Source: Syntrophaceae bacterium UBA4778
GTDB lineage: Bacteria > Desulfobacterota > Syntrophia > Syntrophales > UBA4778
Assembly: GCA_002403175.1 (NCBI GenBank)
Contig: DHHG01000128.1
Span: 1-9,124 of the forward strand
Length of the DNA: 9,124 nt
Reading direction: 5' to 3'
The translations under genes and the position numbers were made by a program. The stretch's first letter is position 1, and each line of letters opens with the position of its first letter. The notes below the pieces were generated by a model. It had not been told where the DNA came from. It made no database searches and was given only the letters and a program-made list of their open reading frames with translations. Positions 1 to 6,502 of this stretch are shown piece by piece.

Positions 1-11
1 CTGTCACTTCT

Positions 12-30
12 GACTAACTTCAAGTTAGTC
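12..30. repeat. 9-bp perfect inverted repeat
   Basis: GACTAACTT (12-20) and AAGTTAGTC (22-30) are perfect inverted copies around a single C at 21. A one-base loop is not physical, so as RNA this would be about a 7-bp stem with a 5-nt loop. As DNA it could be a binding site for a dimeric protein. No T-run follows, so it is not an obvious terminator. Its function is unknown. It lies next to the heptamer repeat array and may belong to the same repetitive region. Confidence 0.5.
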
Positions 31-57
31 TCGGTTAAATCGCTGCGACATTGCGCC

Positions 58-127
58 TGTCACTTGTTACTTGTCACTCGTCACTGCAGCGTTAGCCGCT
101 ATTCACTATTTACTATTTACCGTTCAC
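58..127. repeat. Two short heptamer tandem arrays (TGTYACT and TATTYAC types)
   Basis: Four back-to-back 7-mers occupy 58-85 (TGTCACT, TGTTACT, TGTCACT, CGTCACT). After about 14 bp of unrelated sequence, four related 7-mers occupy 100-127 (TATTCAC, TATTTAC, TATTTAC, CGTTCAC). A further single TGTCACT lies at 2-8. The shared core is a pyrimidine/AC-rich 7-bp unit. The period of 7 is not a multiple of 3 and the units are degenerate, so this is treated as non-coding even though a TTG-initiated reading frame crosses it. It resembles the heptanucleotide short tandem repeats known from other bacterial genomes. It ends three bases before the ATG of the next gene. Confidence 0.75.
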
Positions 128-130
128 TTT

Positions 131-478
131 ATGATCCGGAAAATTGCCACGTATATCGCTAAAAACAAATTCATAAAGGAAGCATTGGAAAATCCGGTAG
201 ATCTCTCAGAGCTCTGGGACCGCCCCAGCCCGAGGCAGATTGCCGGTTTGGTACTGATGGGCTTCAGCTATATCATTGGTTGGCCGGCCGTTGCTGGATT
301 GAGTATGCTGGCAGTTTGGGTCCGAGAGCCGCTGATTGCGGTCATTGGATGTCCTGCTATTTATGGATTTTCCCATTTGGTATTTTTCATTTCAGTCTGG
401 CTGATCGGCGCTCCGCATTTTGTAACGGTTTTGGCAAAGTATGCCGTCGGGAAGCTTTTTATAAAACTACTCCGCTGA
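131..478 (+). CDS. Small hydrophobic membrane protein of unknown function, upstream of the AtoE transporter
   Basis: This is a 115-residue protein that I cannot assign to a characterised family. It starts with a basic, amphipathic stretch (MIRKIATYIAKNKF) and an acidic/polar linker. Two clear hydrophobic segments follow, about residues 37-64 and 66-86, and the C-terminus is basic, ending in KLLR. It is therefore probably an inner-membrane protein with two, perhaps three, helices. The reading frame stays open upstream to a TTG at 71, but those 20 codons run through the period-7 repeat, so the ATG at 131 is the preferred start. No Shine-Dalgarno is visible before either start. The transporter begins 68 bp downstream on the same strand with no terminator between, which suggests co-transcription and an accessory role in transport. 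That role is inferred from position only. Confidence 0.6.
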   Translation: MIRKIATYIAKNKFIKEALENPVDLSELWDRPSPRQIAGLVLMGFSYIIGWPAVAGLSMLAVWVREPLIAVIGCPAIYGFSHLVFFISVWLIGAPHFVTVLAKYAVGKLFIKLLR

Positions 479-546
479 TTGCGCGGTGAATTGCGCAGTA
501 AGTGTCGCTCAGTATGGGGTTGTATGTCATTTAAGAGGGATTAAGA

Positions 547-1923
547 ATGAGCACCATTACCAAAACAAATTCAGGTTTCTTTTACCGTACCAAAAACGCT
601 TTCGCCGACTGGAGCGTGCGTTGGGTTCCGGACTCCATGGTTTTTGTGCTGCTCTTAACGGTATTGGTATTCTTTATGGGCTGGGGGCTGACCCCTCATG
701 GTCCTGCTCAACTGATCGACGATTGGGTTAAGGGATTCTGGAAACTCCTGACGTTTGCCATGCAGATGTCCATCCTTATTGTTACCGGCTTTGCGATTGC
801 CGAATCAAAGTACGTCAAAAGAGGGCTGGTTAAAATCATCAGTATTCCAAAAACAAGAGTGCAGACAGTATTGTTTTTTGCTTTTACAATCGGAGTCGTT
901 GGTTACGTTCACTGGGGAATCGGTATGATGGCCGGTATCGTTATGGGAAGAGAGATTGCCTTAAAGAAAAAAGGATTGGGTATTCATTATCCTTTCATAG
1001 CGGCTATTGTCTATGCAATGTGCGCGTGCAGCAATGGCCCATCTCAGGCGGCCCCTCTTATGCTATCTACGCCCGGTCACTTTATGGAAAAGGCGGTAGG
1101 CGTCATGCCCCCGAGCGTGACTGTTTTCGAACCGCATTTATTGGCAATCGTGGCGACCCTCTTTTTCACCATTCCTTTTTTGTTGATATGTATTATGCCC
1201 AGAAAAGAAGATGCTGTGGAGATTGATCGGGAAACCGCCGCATTTCTTTCGGAAAGTGAAAAAAAAGATAAGGTGATTCCGTCGACTCCGGCTGAAAGAT
1301 GGGATAATTCAACTATCCTTCCGTTGCTTGTAGGATTCGCCGGATTGTTCTGGGTGATCAAAAATTTTTATACCAAAGGTTTTGCAGGTGCATACGATCT
1401 CAATACCCTGAATTTCACATTTCTCGTCCTGGCTCTGCTGCTGCATGGGACTCCAAAAAGTTTTGTCTCTTCGGTGCAGAGAGGCACCGCAAATGTGTAT
1501 GGCGTAATTATCCAGTTTCCATTATATGCCGGAATTTTTGGAATCATCAGTAATTCCGGTTTAACAGAAATTTTTACGCATTGGTTCATGGCTATTTCCA
1601 CCACGGACAACTTTCCATGGGTCGTATTCCTTTACTCCGGTCTGCTCGATTTCTTTGTCCCTTCCGGCGGATCAAAGTTTATTATTGAAGCGCCCTATAT
1701 ATTGCCTGCCGCGCAAAAGCTTGGGGCCAATCTTCCTTTGACGATCGATGCGTATACCGCAGGGACCCTTTGGATCAATCTGATCCAGCCATTCTGGGCA
1801 TTGCCGATTCTTGCTGCGTTTCGAATAAGGTTTCAGGATATCCTACGATTCACATTTATTATTCTGATCTGGGTTTTTATGGTCGTAACTGTTGGGCTGT
1901 TGATTCTCCCGAAGATCTATTAG
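547..1923 (+). CDS. atoE: AtoE-family short-chain fatty acid transporter
   Basis: This is a 458-residue polytopic membrane protein, the usual length for the AtoE/SCFA transporter family, which is thought to take up short-chain fatty acids such as acetoacetate or butyrate. The start ATG at 547 has an AGAGGGA ribosome-binding site about 7 nt upstream. Many hydrophobic segments are visible (about 30-48, 68-86, 106-135, 147-162, 196-217, 256-272, 287-300, 317-336, 355-371, 402-425, 433-454). A charged cytoplasmic-type loop lies at about 218-250. Family hallmarks are the VPSGGSKF...EAP segment at residues 371-382 and NLIQPFWALPIL at 411-422, both close to E. coli AtoE. Its neighbours for acyl-CoA dehydrogenation and hydration fit uptake of a carboxylate that is then degraded as its CoA ester. 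The exact substrate cannot be read from the sequence. It is convergent with the HD-domain gene. Confidence 0.9.
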   Translation: MSTITKTNSGFFYRTKNAFADWSVRWVPDSMVFVLLLTVLVFFMGWGLTPHGPAQLIDDWVKGFWKLLTFAMQMSILIVTGFAIAESKYVKRGLVKIISIPKTRVQTVLFFAFTIGVVGYVHWGIGMMAGIVMGREIALKKKGLGIHYPFIAAIVYAMCACSNGPSQAAPLMLSTPGHFMEKAVGVMPPSVTVFEPHLLAIVATLFFTIPFLLICIMPRKEDAVEIDRETAAFLSESEKKDKVIPSTPAERWDNSTILPLLVGFAGLFWVIKNFYTKGFAGAYDLNTLNFTFLVLALLLHGTPKSFVSSVQRGTANVYGVIIQFPLYAGIFGIISNSGLTEIFTHWFMAISTTDNFPWVVFLYSGLLDFFVPSGGSKFIIEAPYILPAAQKLGANLPLTIDAYTAGTLWINLIQPFWALPILAAFRIRFQDILRFTFIILIWVFMVVTVGLLILPKIY

Positions 1924-1926
1924 AAA

Positions 1927-1973
1927 GGCTGTTGAAAAGCGCTCATCTGCTGCAGCGAAGATTTTTGGCTGTT
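1927..1973. repeat. Probable fragment of a dispersed intergenic repeat after atoE
   Basis: GGCTGTT occurs at 1927-1933 and again at 1967-1973, exactly 40 bp apart. Between the copies lies TGAAAAGCGCTCATCTGC followed by TGCAGCG. From memory, this resembles a GGCTGTTGAAAA...CATCTGC element often seen after genes in Deltaproteobacteria, so I read it as a truncated copy. A weak CGCT/AGCG stem followed by ATTTTT (1961-1966) could help terminate atoE transcription, but it is not a strong terminator. Confidence 0.35.
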
Positions 1974-2006
1974 ACCACATAGAGGCTAGGGGAGGGGATA
2001 TCTTTT

Positions 2007-2582
2007 CTAACCGGAAGTTTTTTGCAGACCTTCGATTGCCGTGTGTAAATCGACTTTCATGAATCGGGCTATCTTGTGTTCGATCGCGAGGATCAGTTCT
2101 CTATTCCGAAGTATCCTGTTTCTTATCATTTCGGTGGACCCGTATCGCTTCACCAGATCTCGCAATCGCTCATCGACACTGACAATCTTATCGTGCATCA
2201 CCCGTTTATCAGCGTAGTAGATGATTTCCCGCTCCTCGATGTTTCCGTGCGGATTCAGTCCCTCGAAAAAAACATGCTGTTCTATGATTTCTGCGATGCA
2301 GGGATAACCCAGTTCCCGTAAAAGCAATCCTCCGGAAGAATCGTGCGGTTCTTTTGTTTGGAGTGATCTTGTCTTGGTAATATCGTGCAGAAGTGCGGCG
2401 GCGATCACCATGTTCCTGTTGACCGCCGCACCACTTGTAAGATTGTCCGTTATCGCCAGGGAAACCCTCATTACCTGTTTGGAATGCGATAAGATATTCG
2501 GCAGCATGGAATATCGGTCCATGAGAGCATGGCATTCCTCTCTGGTAGGAACTCTCTCCGCTGCGCTATTGTTGATAGACAT
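2007..2582 (-). CDS. HD-domain metal-dependent phosphohydrolase
   Basis: This is a 191-residue soluble protein with the metal-binding pattern of HD-superfamily phosphohydrolases. His33 lies in LSHSKQV, the His66-Asp67 doublet in LLHDITK, then His80, His103 in EQHV and Asp125 in YYADKRV. The spacing H...HD..K...H...H...AD resembles the YqeK/HDIG-like group, some of which hydrolyse nucleotides such as diadenosine tetraphosphate. The substrate here is unknown. The C-terminal third (about 130-191) is helical and charged with no recognised motif. The ATG at 2582 is preceded by AGGCGG about 4 nt upstream, a short spacing. The cyclophilin-fold gene lies 69 bp upstream on the same strand, so the two may share a transcript. 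The link to acyl-CoA metabolism is positional only. Confidence 0.8.
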   Translation of the reverse strand: MSINNSAAERVPTREECHALMDRYSMLPNILSHSKQVMRVSLAITDNLTSGAAVNRNMVIAAALLHDITKTRSLQTKEPHDSSGGLLLRELGYPCIAEIIEQHVFFEGLNPHGNIEEREIIYYADKRVMHDKIVSVDERLRDLVKRYGSTEMIRNRILRNRELILAIEHKIARFMKVDLHTAIEGLQKTSG

Positions 2583-2595
2583 ATCCGCCTGTGAT

Positions 2596-2609
2596 GAATA
2601 AATTTATTC
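2596..2609. promoter_or_regulatory. 14-bp perfect AT-rich palindrome upstream of the HD gene
   Basis: GAATAAATTTATTC reads the same on both strands. It ends 13 bp upstream of the HD gene's start codon on the - strand, between that gene and the cyclophilin-fold gene. It could be an operator for a dimeric regulator or a chance AT-rich palindrome. There is no GC stem or T-run, so it is not a terminator. Confidence 0.3.
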
Positions 2610-2651
2610 TGTCTGGATAAATATCATGATGGTTCAAAACCTGCGCTCAAG

Positions 2652-3029
2652 CTACTCGGCCGCTAGTATGCGGATCTTTTTCTCACCAATCTCTTTTTTC
2701 AACAGAGTGGCATCATCCTTAATCCTTCCGACCAGATTCACCGCGCTTGCCGGGACCGGATCCGCCCCTGTGCTCATGGGCGTAGGACCGAAGAAGATTG
2801 CCAGTGCCTTGCCCGGCGGCCAGTACCCGATATCACCGATGTTGACCCTGTCTGTTGCCGTATTGTCAAGACCTGCAGTGACCGGAATACTAAAGTAGAA
2901 TTCATCTCCCCATGCATTGGGAACCGCCTCTATCGGGAGGGTTTTGAAAATCATTTTTGCGCACTCTGAATCAAACAATTCTGCTTCCAGATTCAACCGG
3001 CCAATCGAAATTCTTATCGCGGCAGACAT
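2652..3029 (-). CDS. TM1367-like cyclophilin-fold protein
   Basis: This is a 125-residue protein that closely resembles the small cyclophilin-like family represented by Thermotoga maritima TM1367. The family signatures are NAWGDEFYFSIPV at residues 38-50, GDIGYWPPGKALAIFFG at 65-81, TPMS at 83-86 and PASAVNLVGRI at 93-103. The length matches single-domain family members. The family has a cyclophilin beta-barrel, but prolyl isomerase activity is not established for it and its physiological role is unknown. The start ATG at 3029 has a strong GAGGGGAG ribosome-binding site on the - strand. It sits between the sigma-54 activator (97 bp upstream) and the HD phosphohydrolase (69 bp downstream), all in one direction. 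Confidence 0.85.
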   Translation of the reverse strand: MSAAIRISIGRLNLEAELFDSECAKMIFKTLPIEAVPNAWGDEFYFSIPVTAGLDNTATDRVNIGDIGYWPPGKALAIFFGPTPMSTGADPVPASAVNLVGRIKDDATLLKKEIGEKKIRILAAE

Positions 3030-3126
3030 TGGGCTCCCCTCTTTTGATGCTGTAATTTAGATCTAAGAGCGTATCAAGGTTATTTTGTCGAATGCGGTCC
3101 TGCAGAAAATTTCCGGGCGATTTTCC

Positions 3127-5148
3127 TTATGAAAGGTTGTACCGATCCAGTCTGCGGTACAAGGTGGTTCTGCCTATTTTCAATTTTCGGGCGATTTCCT
3201 TTTTGGGTAGGTTCATCTGGAGCATCTTCGATATCAGCTGAGATTCCGCATCTCTGGATGCATCGATCTGTTGCAGTTCGCTGAACATATCGGTCCTGAA
3301 AATATTCGTGGGAATCAGATCGGCGCTCAGATGATCGGAAACCGCAAGGTTCAGCATACGTTCGATCACGTTCTGCAATTCCCTGATATTTCCCGGCCAC
3401 GAATATTTACTGAAATACTCAAAAATCCTGGGATCGATGGTTTTGATCTTTTTCCCGAAGTTTGGTCCATATTTATTGACAAAAAAGGTCACCAGCAGGG
3501 AAATATCGTCCAGCCGTTCCTTCAGGGGGACCATATTCATGGTAAAGACATTGAGACGATAATAGAGGTCTTCCCGGAAGTTTCCTTTTCGGACTTCTTC
3601 TTCCAGATTTTTGTTCGTTGCCGCGATAATGCGAACATCTATAGGCCTTGCTTCGGCTCCACCCAGGCGTGTAACCGATCTGTCCTCGATGACTCGCAGC
3701 AGTACCGCCTGCAGTTCAAGCGGAATCTCCGCTATCTCATCGAGAAAAATGGTTCCCCCATCGGCCAGTTCGAATTTTCCCCGGCTTCCGCCCCTCCTTG
3801 ATCCGGTAAAGGCGCCTTCCGTATAACCGAATAATTCGCTGGAAATTAGGTCTCGTGGAATTGCGGCGCAGTTAATGGCCATGAAAGGCGCTTTTTTGCG
3901 TTGGCTTTCATTATGAATTGCCTGGGCAAAGACGTCCTTCCCAGTACCGCTTTTCCCCAAAAGCAGAATATTGGAATTATTTCTGGCGACCATTTTTGCC
4001 TGTCTGACAAGATCCAGAAATCTTTTATTTTTACCGCAGATATCCCCAAATTCAAAGTTGGCCTTGGCCCCGATTATCCTGTTGACCAGGTTGTTGGCTC
4101 TTTTTATCTCACTTACCGCCAGAACCTTTCCGATCTCTTTTCCGCGATCGGGGTTGATTGGAGTACAGGTTAGAATATAATCGCTGTATTTGCCTTCAGA
4201 CCAGATTTTTACTTCCGCATCGGTCAGGTTGTTCTTAAGCTCGATCAGGCGGCGCAGGTCTTCATTGTGGTCTCCGAAAATCGATTTGCTATCTTTTCCG
4301 ACCGGGGCTTCGCCTAATTGGGGGAACATTCCCTTTGCCTTATCATTGATCAGTGAAATGCAGCCTCTTTTGTCCACAGCGATAAGCGCTTCCGAGATGG
4401 ACGACAAAACGGCTTTCAGATAGCTGTTGGAAATCTGAATTTCTTCGTAAGCCCTCTTCGAGGCGAGTATGTTACCGATTGCCTGGGCGGCGGCGACCGC
4501 CATTCCCAGTGTATGCGGGTTGGCGATGAAATAAGGTCCGCTGATAACGATGACGCCAATAAAGGCCCCTGTCGGATCATAGATCGGTGCGCTGGAGTCG
4601 CTTGTCTTGTGGTAAAATCGGCGGTAATGCTGGGCCCCGTATATCTGGATGGGGCTTCTCCGTTCCAGGATAATTCCCGCCCCGTTTGTTCCCGCTGTTT
4701 TTTCGCTCAGACAGGCGCCGACTACAAAATTGGCTTTTTGGGCATGCTGAACTAACAGATTATCGTCGCCCATGGTTTCCAGCAGGTAAGCTTCATGATC
4801 AAAGAGTGTGACCAGAGATCCCGAGCCCGCGACGAAACTGTAAAGATTCTTCATGAAAGGCCGGCTGATCTCAATGAACTCTCTGTTTTTTTCGAGCAGT
4901 GCCGTTAATTTTTTACCCGATAGGACCTTGTCAATTACTGTTCCATAAGGATCGACGTTCATTCCTTTGCATCGATTCCAGGATTCCAGAATTTCCGGAG
5001 GTATAATTGATGAGTCGGTGAGGGCCTCCCCGTTAATGAATTTTATCCACTCACCCCGGTTCTGTTCGTATTTCATATGAGGGTCCGATTTGAGGTATTC
5101 CTGTTCATAAGGGGTGATAAATTTGTATGAATCCTCTTTGGCCTTCAT
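3127..5148 (-). CDS. AcoR-like sigma-54-dependent transcriptional activator (GAF-PAS-AAA+-Fis HTH)
   Basis: This is a 673-residue bacterial enhancer-binding protein. The N-terminus carries the ESWNRC...DPYG segment (55-68) typical of AcoR-type regulators, then a GAF-like sensor (about 90-230) and a PAS-like domain (about 240-345). The AAA+ domain shows Walker A GKSGTGKD (398-405), the sigma-54 contact loop as GAFTGS (445-450), Walker B GGTIFLDE (464-471), sensor I AATN (509-512), the arginine-finger region FREDLYYRLNVF (524-535) and sensor II WPGNIREL (584-591). A Fis-type helix-turn-helix ends the protein (about 648-670, KKEIARKLKIGRTTLYRRL). No phosphoreceiver domain is present, so the signal is probably a small ligand sensed by GAF/PAS. 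The ATG at 5148 has an excellent GGAGGAAAT site. The last residue of GAFTGA is Ser instead of Ala. It probably controls neighbouring acid-catabolism genes. Confidence 0.93.
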   Translation of the reverse strand: MKAKEDSYKFITPYEQEYLKSDPHMKYEQNRGEWIKFINGEALTDSSIIPPEILESWNRCKGMNVDPYGTVIDKVLSGKKLTALLEKNREFIEISRPFMKNLYSFVAGSGSLVTLFDHEAYLLETMGDDNLLVQHAQKANFVVGACLSEKTAGTNGAGIILERRSPIQIYGAQHYRRFYHKTSDSSAPIYDPTGAFIGVIVISGPYFIANPHTLGMAVAAAQAIGNILASKRAYEEIQISNSYLKAVLSSISEALIAVDKRGCISLINDKAKGMFPQLGEAPVGKDSKSIFGDHNEDLRRLIELKNNLTDAEVKIWSEGKYSDYILTCTPINPDRGKEIGKVLAVSEIKRANNLVNRIIGAKANFEFGDICGKNKRFLDLVRQAKMVARNNSNILLLGKSGTGKDVFAQAIHNESQRKKAPFMAINCAAIPRDLISSELFGYTEGAFTGSRRGGSRGKFELADGGTIFLDEIAEIPLELQAVLLRVIEDRSVTRLGGAEARPIDVRIIAATNKNLEEEVRKGNFREDLYYRLNVFTMNMVPLKERLDDISLLVTFFVNKYGPNFGKKIKTIDPRIFEYFSKYSWPGNIRELQNVIERMLNLAVSDHLSADLIPTNIFRTDMFSELQQIDASRDAESQLISKMLQMNLPKKEIARKLKIGRTTLYRRLDRYNLS

Positions 5149-5519
5149 GATTTCCTCCGATTTGCTTTCGGCCCATGCTCTGGTTAATACTATATATAAC
5201 CAGCAACATTATGGAACGAAGAGCTCCATTCCCAAACAAAGTGCTCCGAACAGGAACACATTTGTTTCAGAGTGAATCAGAAATCGGAAAGAAACGCAAG
5301 CGGATTCATCTGGTTTTCAAAGATTTGCAGAAATCTCGGCTAAGGAAATGCGAAAAAGGCGAAGAGGTTGCCATTTCTCTCGCCTACCGAATACCTTTGG
5401 AGATTATTGATGGATTACAATTCACTTTGGTCCTATATTTTTCCGTTGGAACAGGATTCCTGCTAGTGATTGTTGAAATTATAAAAATTTCATCTCCTAA
5501 AGGTCCATCGGCTTTATTT
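5149..5519. other. 371-bp spacer with no convincing gene
   Basis: This is the leader and promoter region of the sigma-54 activator plus the DNA downstream of the winged-helix gene. It contains the inverted repeat at 5180-5203. A + strand open frame (5175-5573) overlaps the end of the winged-helix gene and has no recognisable motif. A start-less - strand frame (about 5518-5384) reads GDEIFIISTITSRNPVPTEK and on to a TAG at 5386. It might be the remnant of a lost gene but matches nothing I know. CTTTATTTTTAAAG, a 5-bp AT stem with a TTTT loop at 5512-5525, spans the stop of the winged-helix gene. Confidence 0.5.
5180..5203. promoter_or_regulatory. Inverted repeat (candidate operator) in the activator's promoter region
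   Basis: CTGGTTA (5180-5186) and TAACCAG (5197-5203) are perfect inverted copies separated by an AT-rich 10-bp spacer. The site ends 31 bp upstream of the regulator's start codon. The spacer reads TATATATAGT on the - strand and could contain a -10 element, although no good -35 is seen. Two-fold symmetry around a TATA-like core close to the start suggests an operator, possibly for autoregulation or for the neighbouring winged-helix protein. Confidence 0.45.
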
Positions 5520-5843
5520 TTAAAGGCTGATTTCCGCGTTAAAAGATGTCCATTTAACAATTGGTTTAATTGATCTTTTTTCTCTGATTAATTCAACAAT
5601 CCCGTATTTTTCCATTTTTTTTAAAGTCCTTGACAGATTGCCCAACTCCCTCCCGGAAGCGAAAGCAAGTTGCGTCATTGTTTCCGGCTGCTTCTCCTTT
5701 ATAAGTTTTAAAAGCTCCGTGTTTCTTGTGCTGAGAATTTGAGCAAAGGATTCTATCGAATTAAACCAGATGTTGGTTTTATAATCTTCTTTATATCTCA
5801 TGGATTTAGCTGAAGAGATTAAACCGATTTTTATTGCCGACAT
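5520..5843 (-). CDS. Winged-helix DNA-binding protein, COG4190/HVO_A0114-like (antitoxin-type regulator)
   Basis: This is a 107-residue protein. After about 28 residues of variable N-terminus it shows a winged helix-turn-helix: SFAQILSTRNTELLKLIKE (33-51), a recognition region reading GRELGNLSRTLKKMEKYGIV, and a wing ending near KPIVKWTSFNAEISL at the C-terminus. This layout matches the small MarR-like COG4190 family (HVO_A0114-type putative DNA-binding proteins). Members of that family are often the antitoxin half of a pair with a small toxin. No toxin-like ORF is adjacent here: the MaoC gene ends 25 bp upstream and no gene is evident downstream. It may therefore act as a local transcriptional regulator or be an orphaned antitoxin. 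The ATG at 5843 has AAAGG about 10 nt upstream. An alternative start is Met15. Confidence 0.75.
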   Translation of the reverse strand: MSAIKIGLISSAKSMRYKEDYKTNIWFNSIESFAQILSTRNTELLKLIKEKQPETMTQLAFASGRELGNLSRTLKKMEKYGIVELIREKRSIKPIVKWTSFNAEISL

Positions 5844-5868
5844 TCTTGTTTACCTTTCTATTCAACAG

Positions 5869-6324
5869 CTACATCGGCTTGCGTCCACATAAAGCACGGG
5901 TTGTATAAACAACCACGTCTTCGCCGCGCTGATTTTTGATCGAGTTTTTACAAACTATTACGCCGCGCCTTTCGTCTTTCATCTCCAGATTCATGACTTC
6001 CATTTCGCAACAGAGCGTATCGCCGATTTTACAGGGCCCGACAAAACGAACCGAATCCATTCCGTAAAAAGCGATAAAGGATTTCGGCAATGCCGCGTAC
6101 TGCCCTATCCGAAAGAGCAGGGCGCTTCCCATGCAGAGATTAAGCATCCCGTGAGAGATCCGTTCTCCGAAGGGCGTCGTTTTGGCGTATTCCACATTCG
6201 TATGGAGCGGATGCCAATCGCCGGTAAGGCCGGCAAAGTTGATAATATCGGCTTCGGTCATCGTCCTCCCCGGACTAATCAGCTTCTCTCCAACCTGATA
6301 GTCTTCAAGGTAGAGCTTTTCCAT
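5869..6324 (-). CDS. MaoC-like hot-dog dehydratase (probable enoyl-CoA hydratase)
   Basis: This is a 151-residue single hot-dog-domain protein of the MaoC/R-hydratase family, which adds water to trans-2-enoyl-CoA to give (R)-3-hydroxyacyl-CoA or carries out related dehydrations. The catalytic signature is GLTGDWHPLHTNVEYA (32-47), with Asp36 and His41 in the positions of the Asp/His pair of PhaJ-type hydratases, followed by FGERISHGML (52-61). The usual Asn in the x-N-P-x-H stretch is His here (WHPLH), a common variant. The length is typical. The ATG at 6324 has AAAGGA about 6 nt upstream. It lies downstream of the two acyl-CoA dehydrogenase genes in the same direction, as expected for the next beta-oxidation-like step, although a 357-bp spacer intervenes. 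The small regulator starts 25 bp after its stop and is probably co-transcribed. Confidence 0.88.
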   Translation of the reverse strand: MEKLYLEDYQVGEKLISPGRTMTEADIINFAGLTGDWHPLHTNVEYAKTTPFGERISHGMLNLCMGSALLFRIGQYAALPKSFIAFYGMDSVRFVGPCKIGDTLCCEMEVMNLEMKDERRGVIVCKNSIKNQRGEDVVVYTTRALCGRKPM

Positions 6325-6451
6325 AGTATTCCTTTCTATATATAAACTTCGATGATCAAAATAGAAGCTGCTTGAAATTATTTTGGGTTTGCTTTTCAGC
6401 GGCTTATCTGTGAACCCTAAAAAATAAAATGATCAGCTCTATTTCCTGAAT

Positions 6452-6502
6452 TTCAGAATCGAATAGAACTCCACCATCCGGGGTGGCCGGTTCAGAATCA
6501 AA
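6452..6502. repeat. Imperfect 12-bp direct repeat
   Basis: TTCAGAATCGAA (6452-6463) and TTCAGAATCAAA (6491-6502) differ at one base and start 39 bp apart. The interval contains the CCACC/GGTGG hairpin. The right-hand copy overlaps the left arm of the long inverted repeat that ends at 6565, which suggests pieces of one composite repetitive element. Confidence 0.55.

Noticed and set aside
58..127. CRISPR array
   Set aside because: The units are 7 bp and directly tandem with no spacers of regular length, and no cas genes are present.
71..130. 20-codon N-terminal extension of the membrane protein from TTG 71
   Set aside because: It is encoded by degenerate period-7 repeats with no ribosome site. 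ATG 131 is the more likely start.
1924..2006. Strong bidirectional terminator between the convergent atoE and HD genes
   Set aside because: Only a 4-bp stem before a short T-run is visible. There is not enough pairing to call an intrinsic terminator.
3271..3801. 176-codon + strand open frame inside the activator gene
   Set aside because: It is antisense to the strongly supported AAA+ and HTH-encoding region. It shows no motifs and reflects codon bias of the real gene.
5175..5573. + strand open frame of 132 codons
   Set aside because: It overlaps the C-terminal end of the well-supported winged-helix gene on the other strand, has no recognisable motif and no ribosome site that I can see, and includes the inverted repeat at its start.
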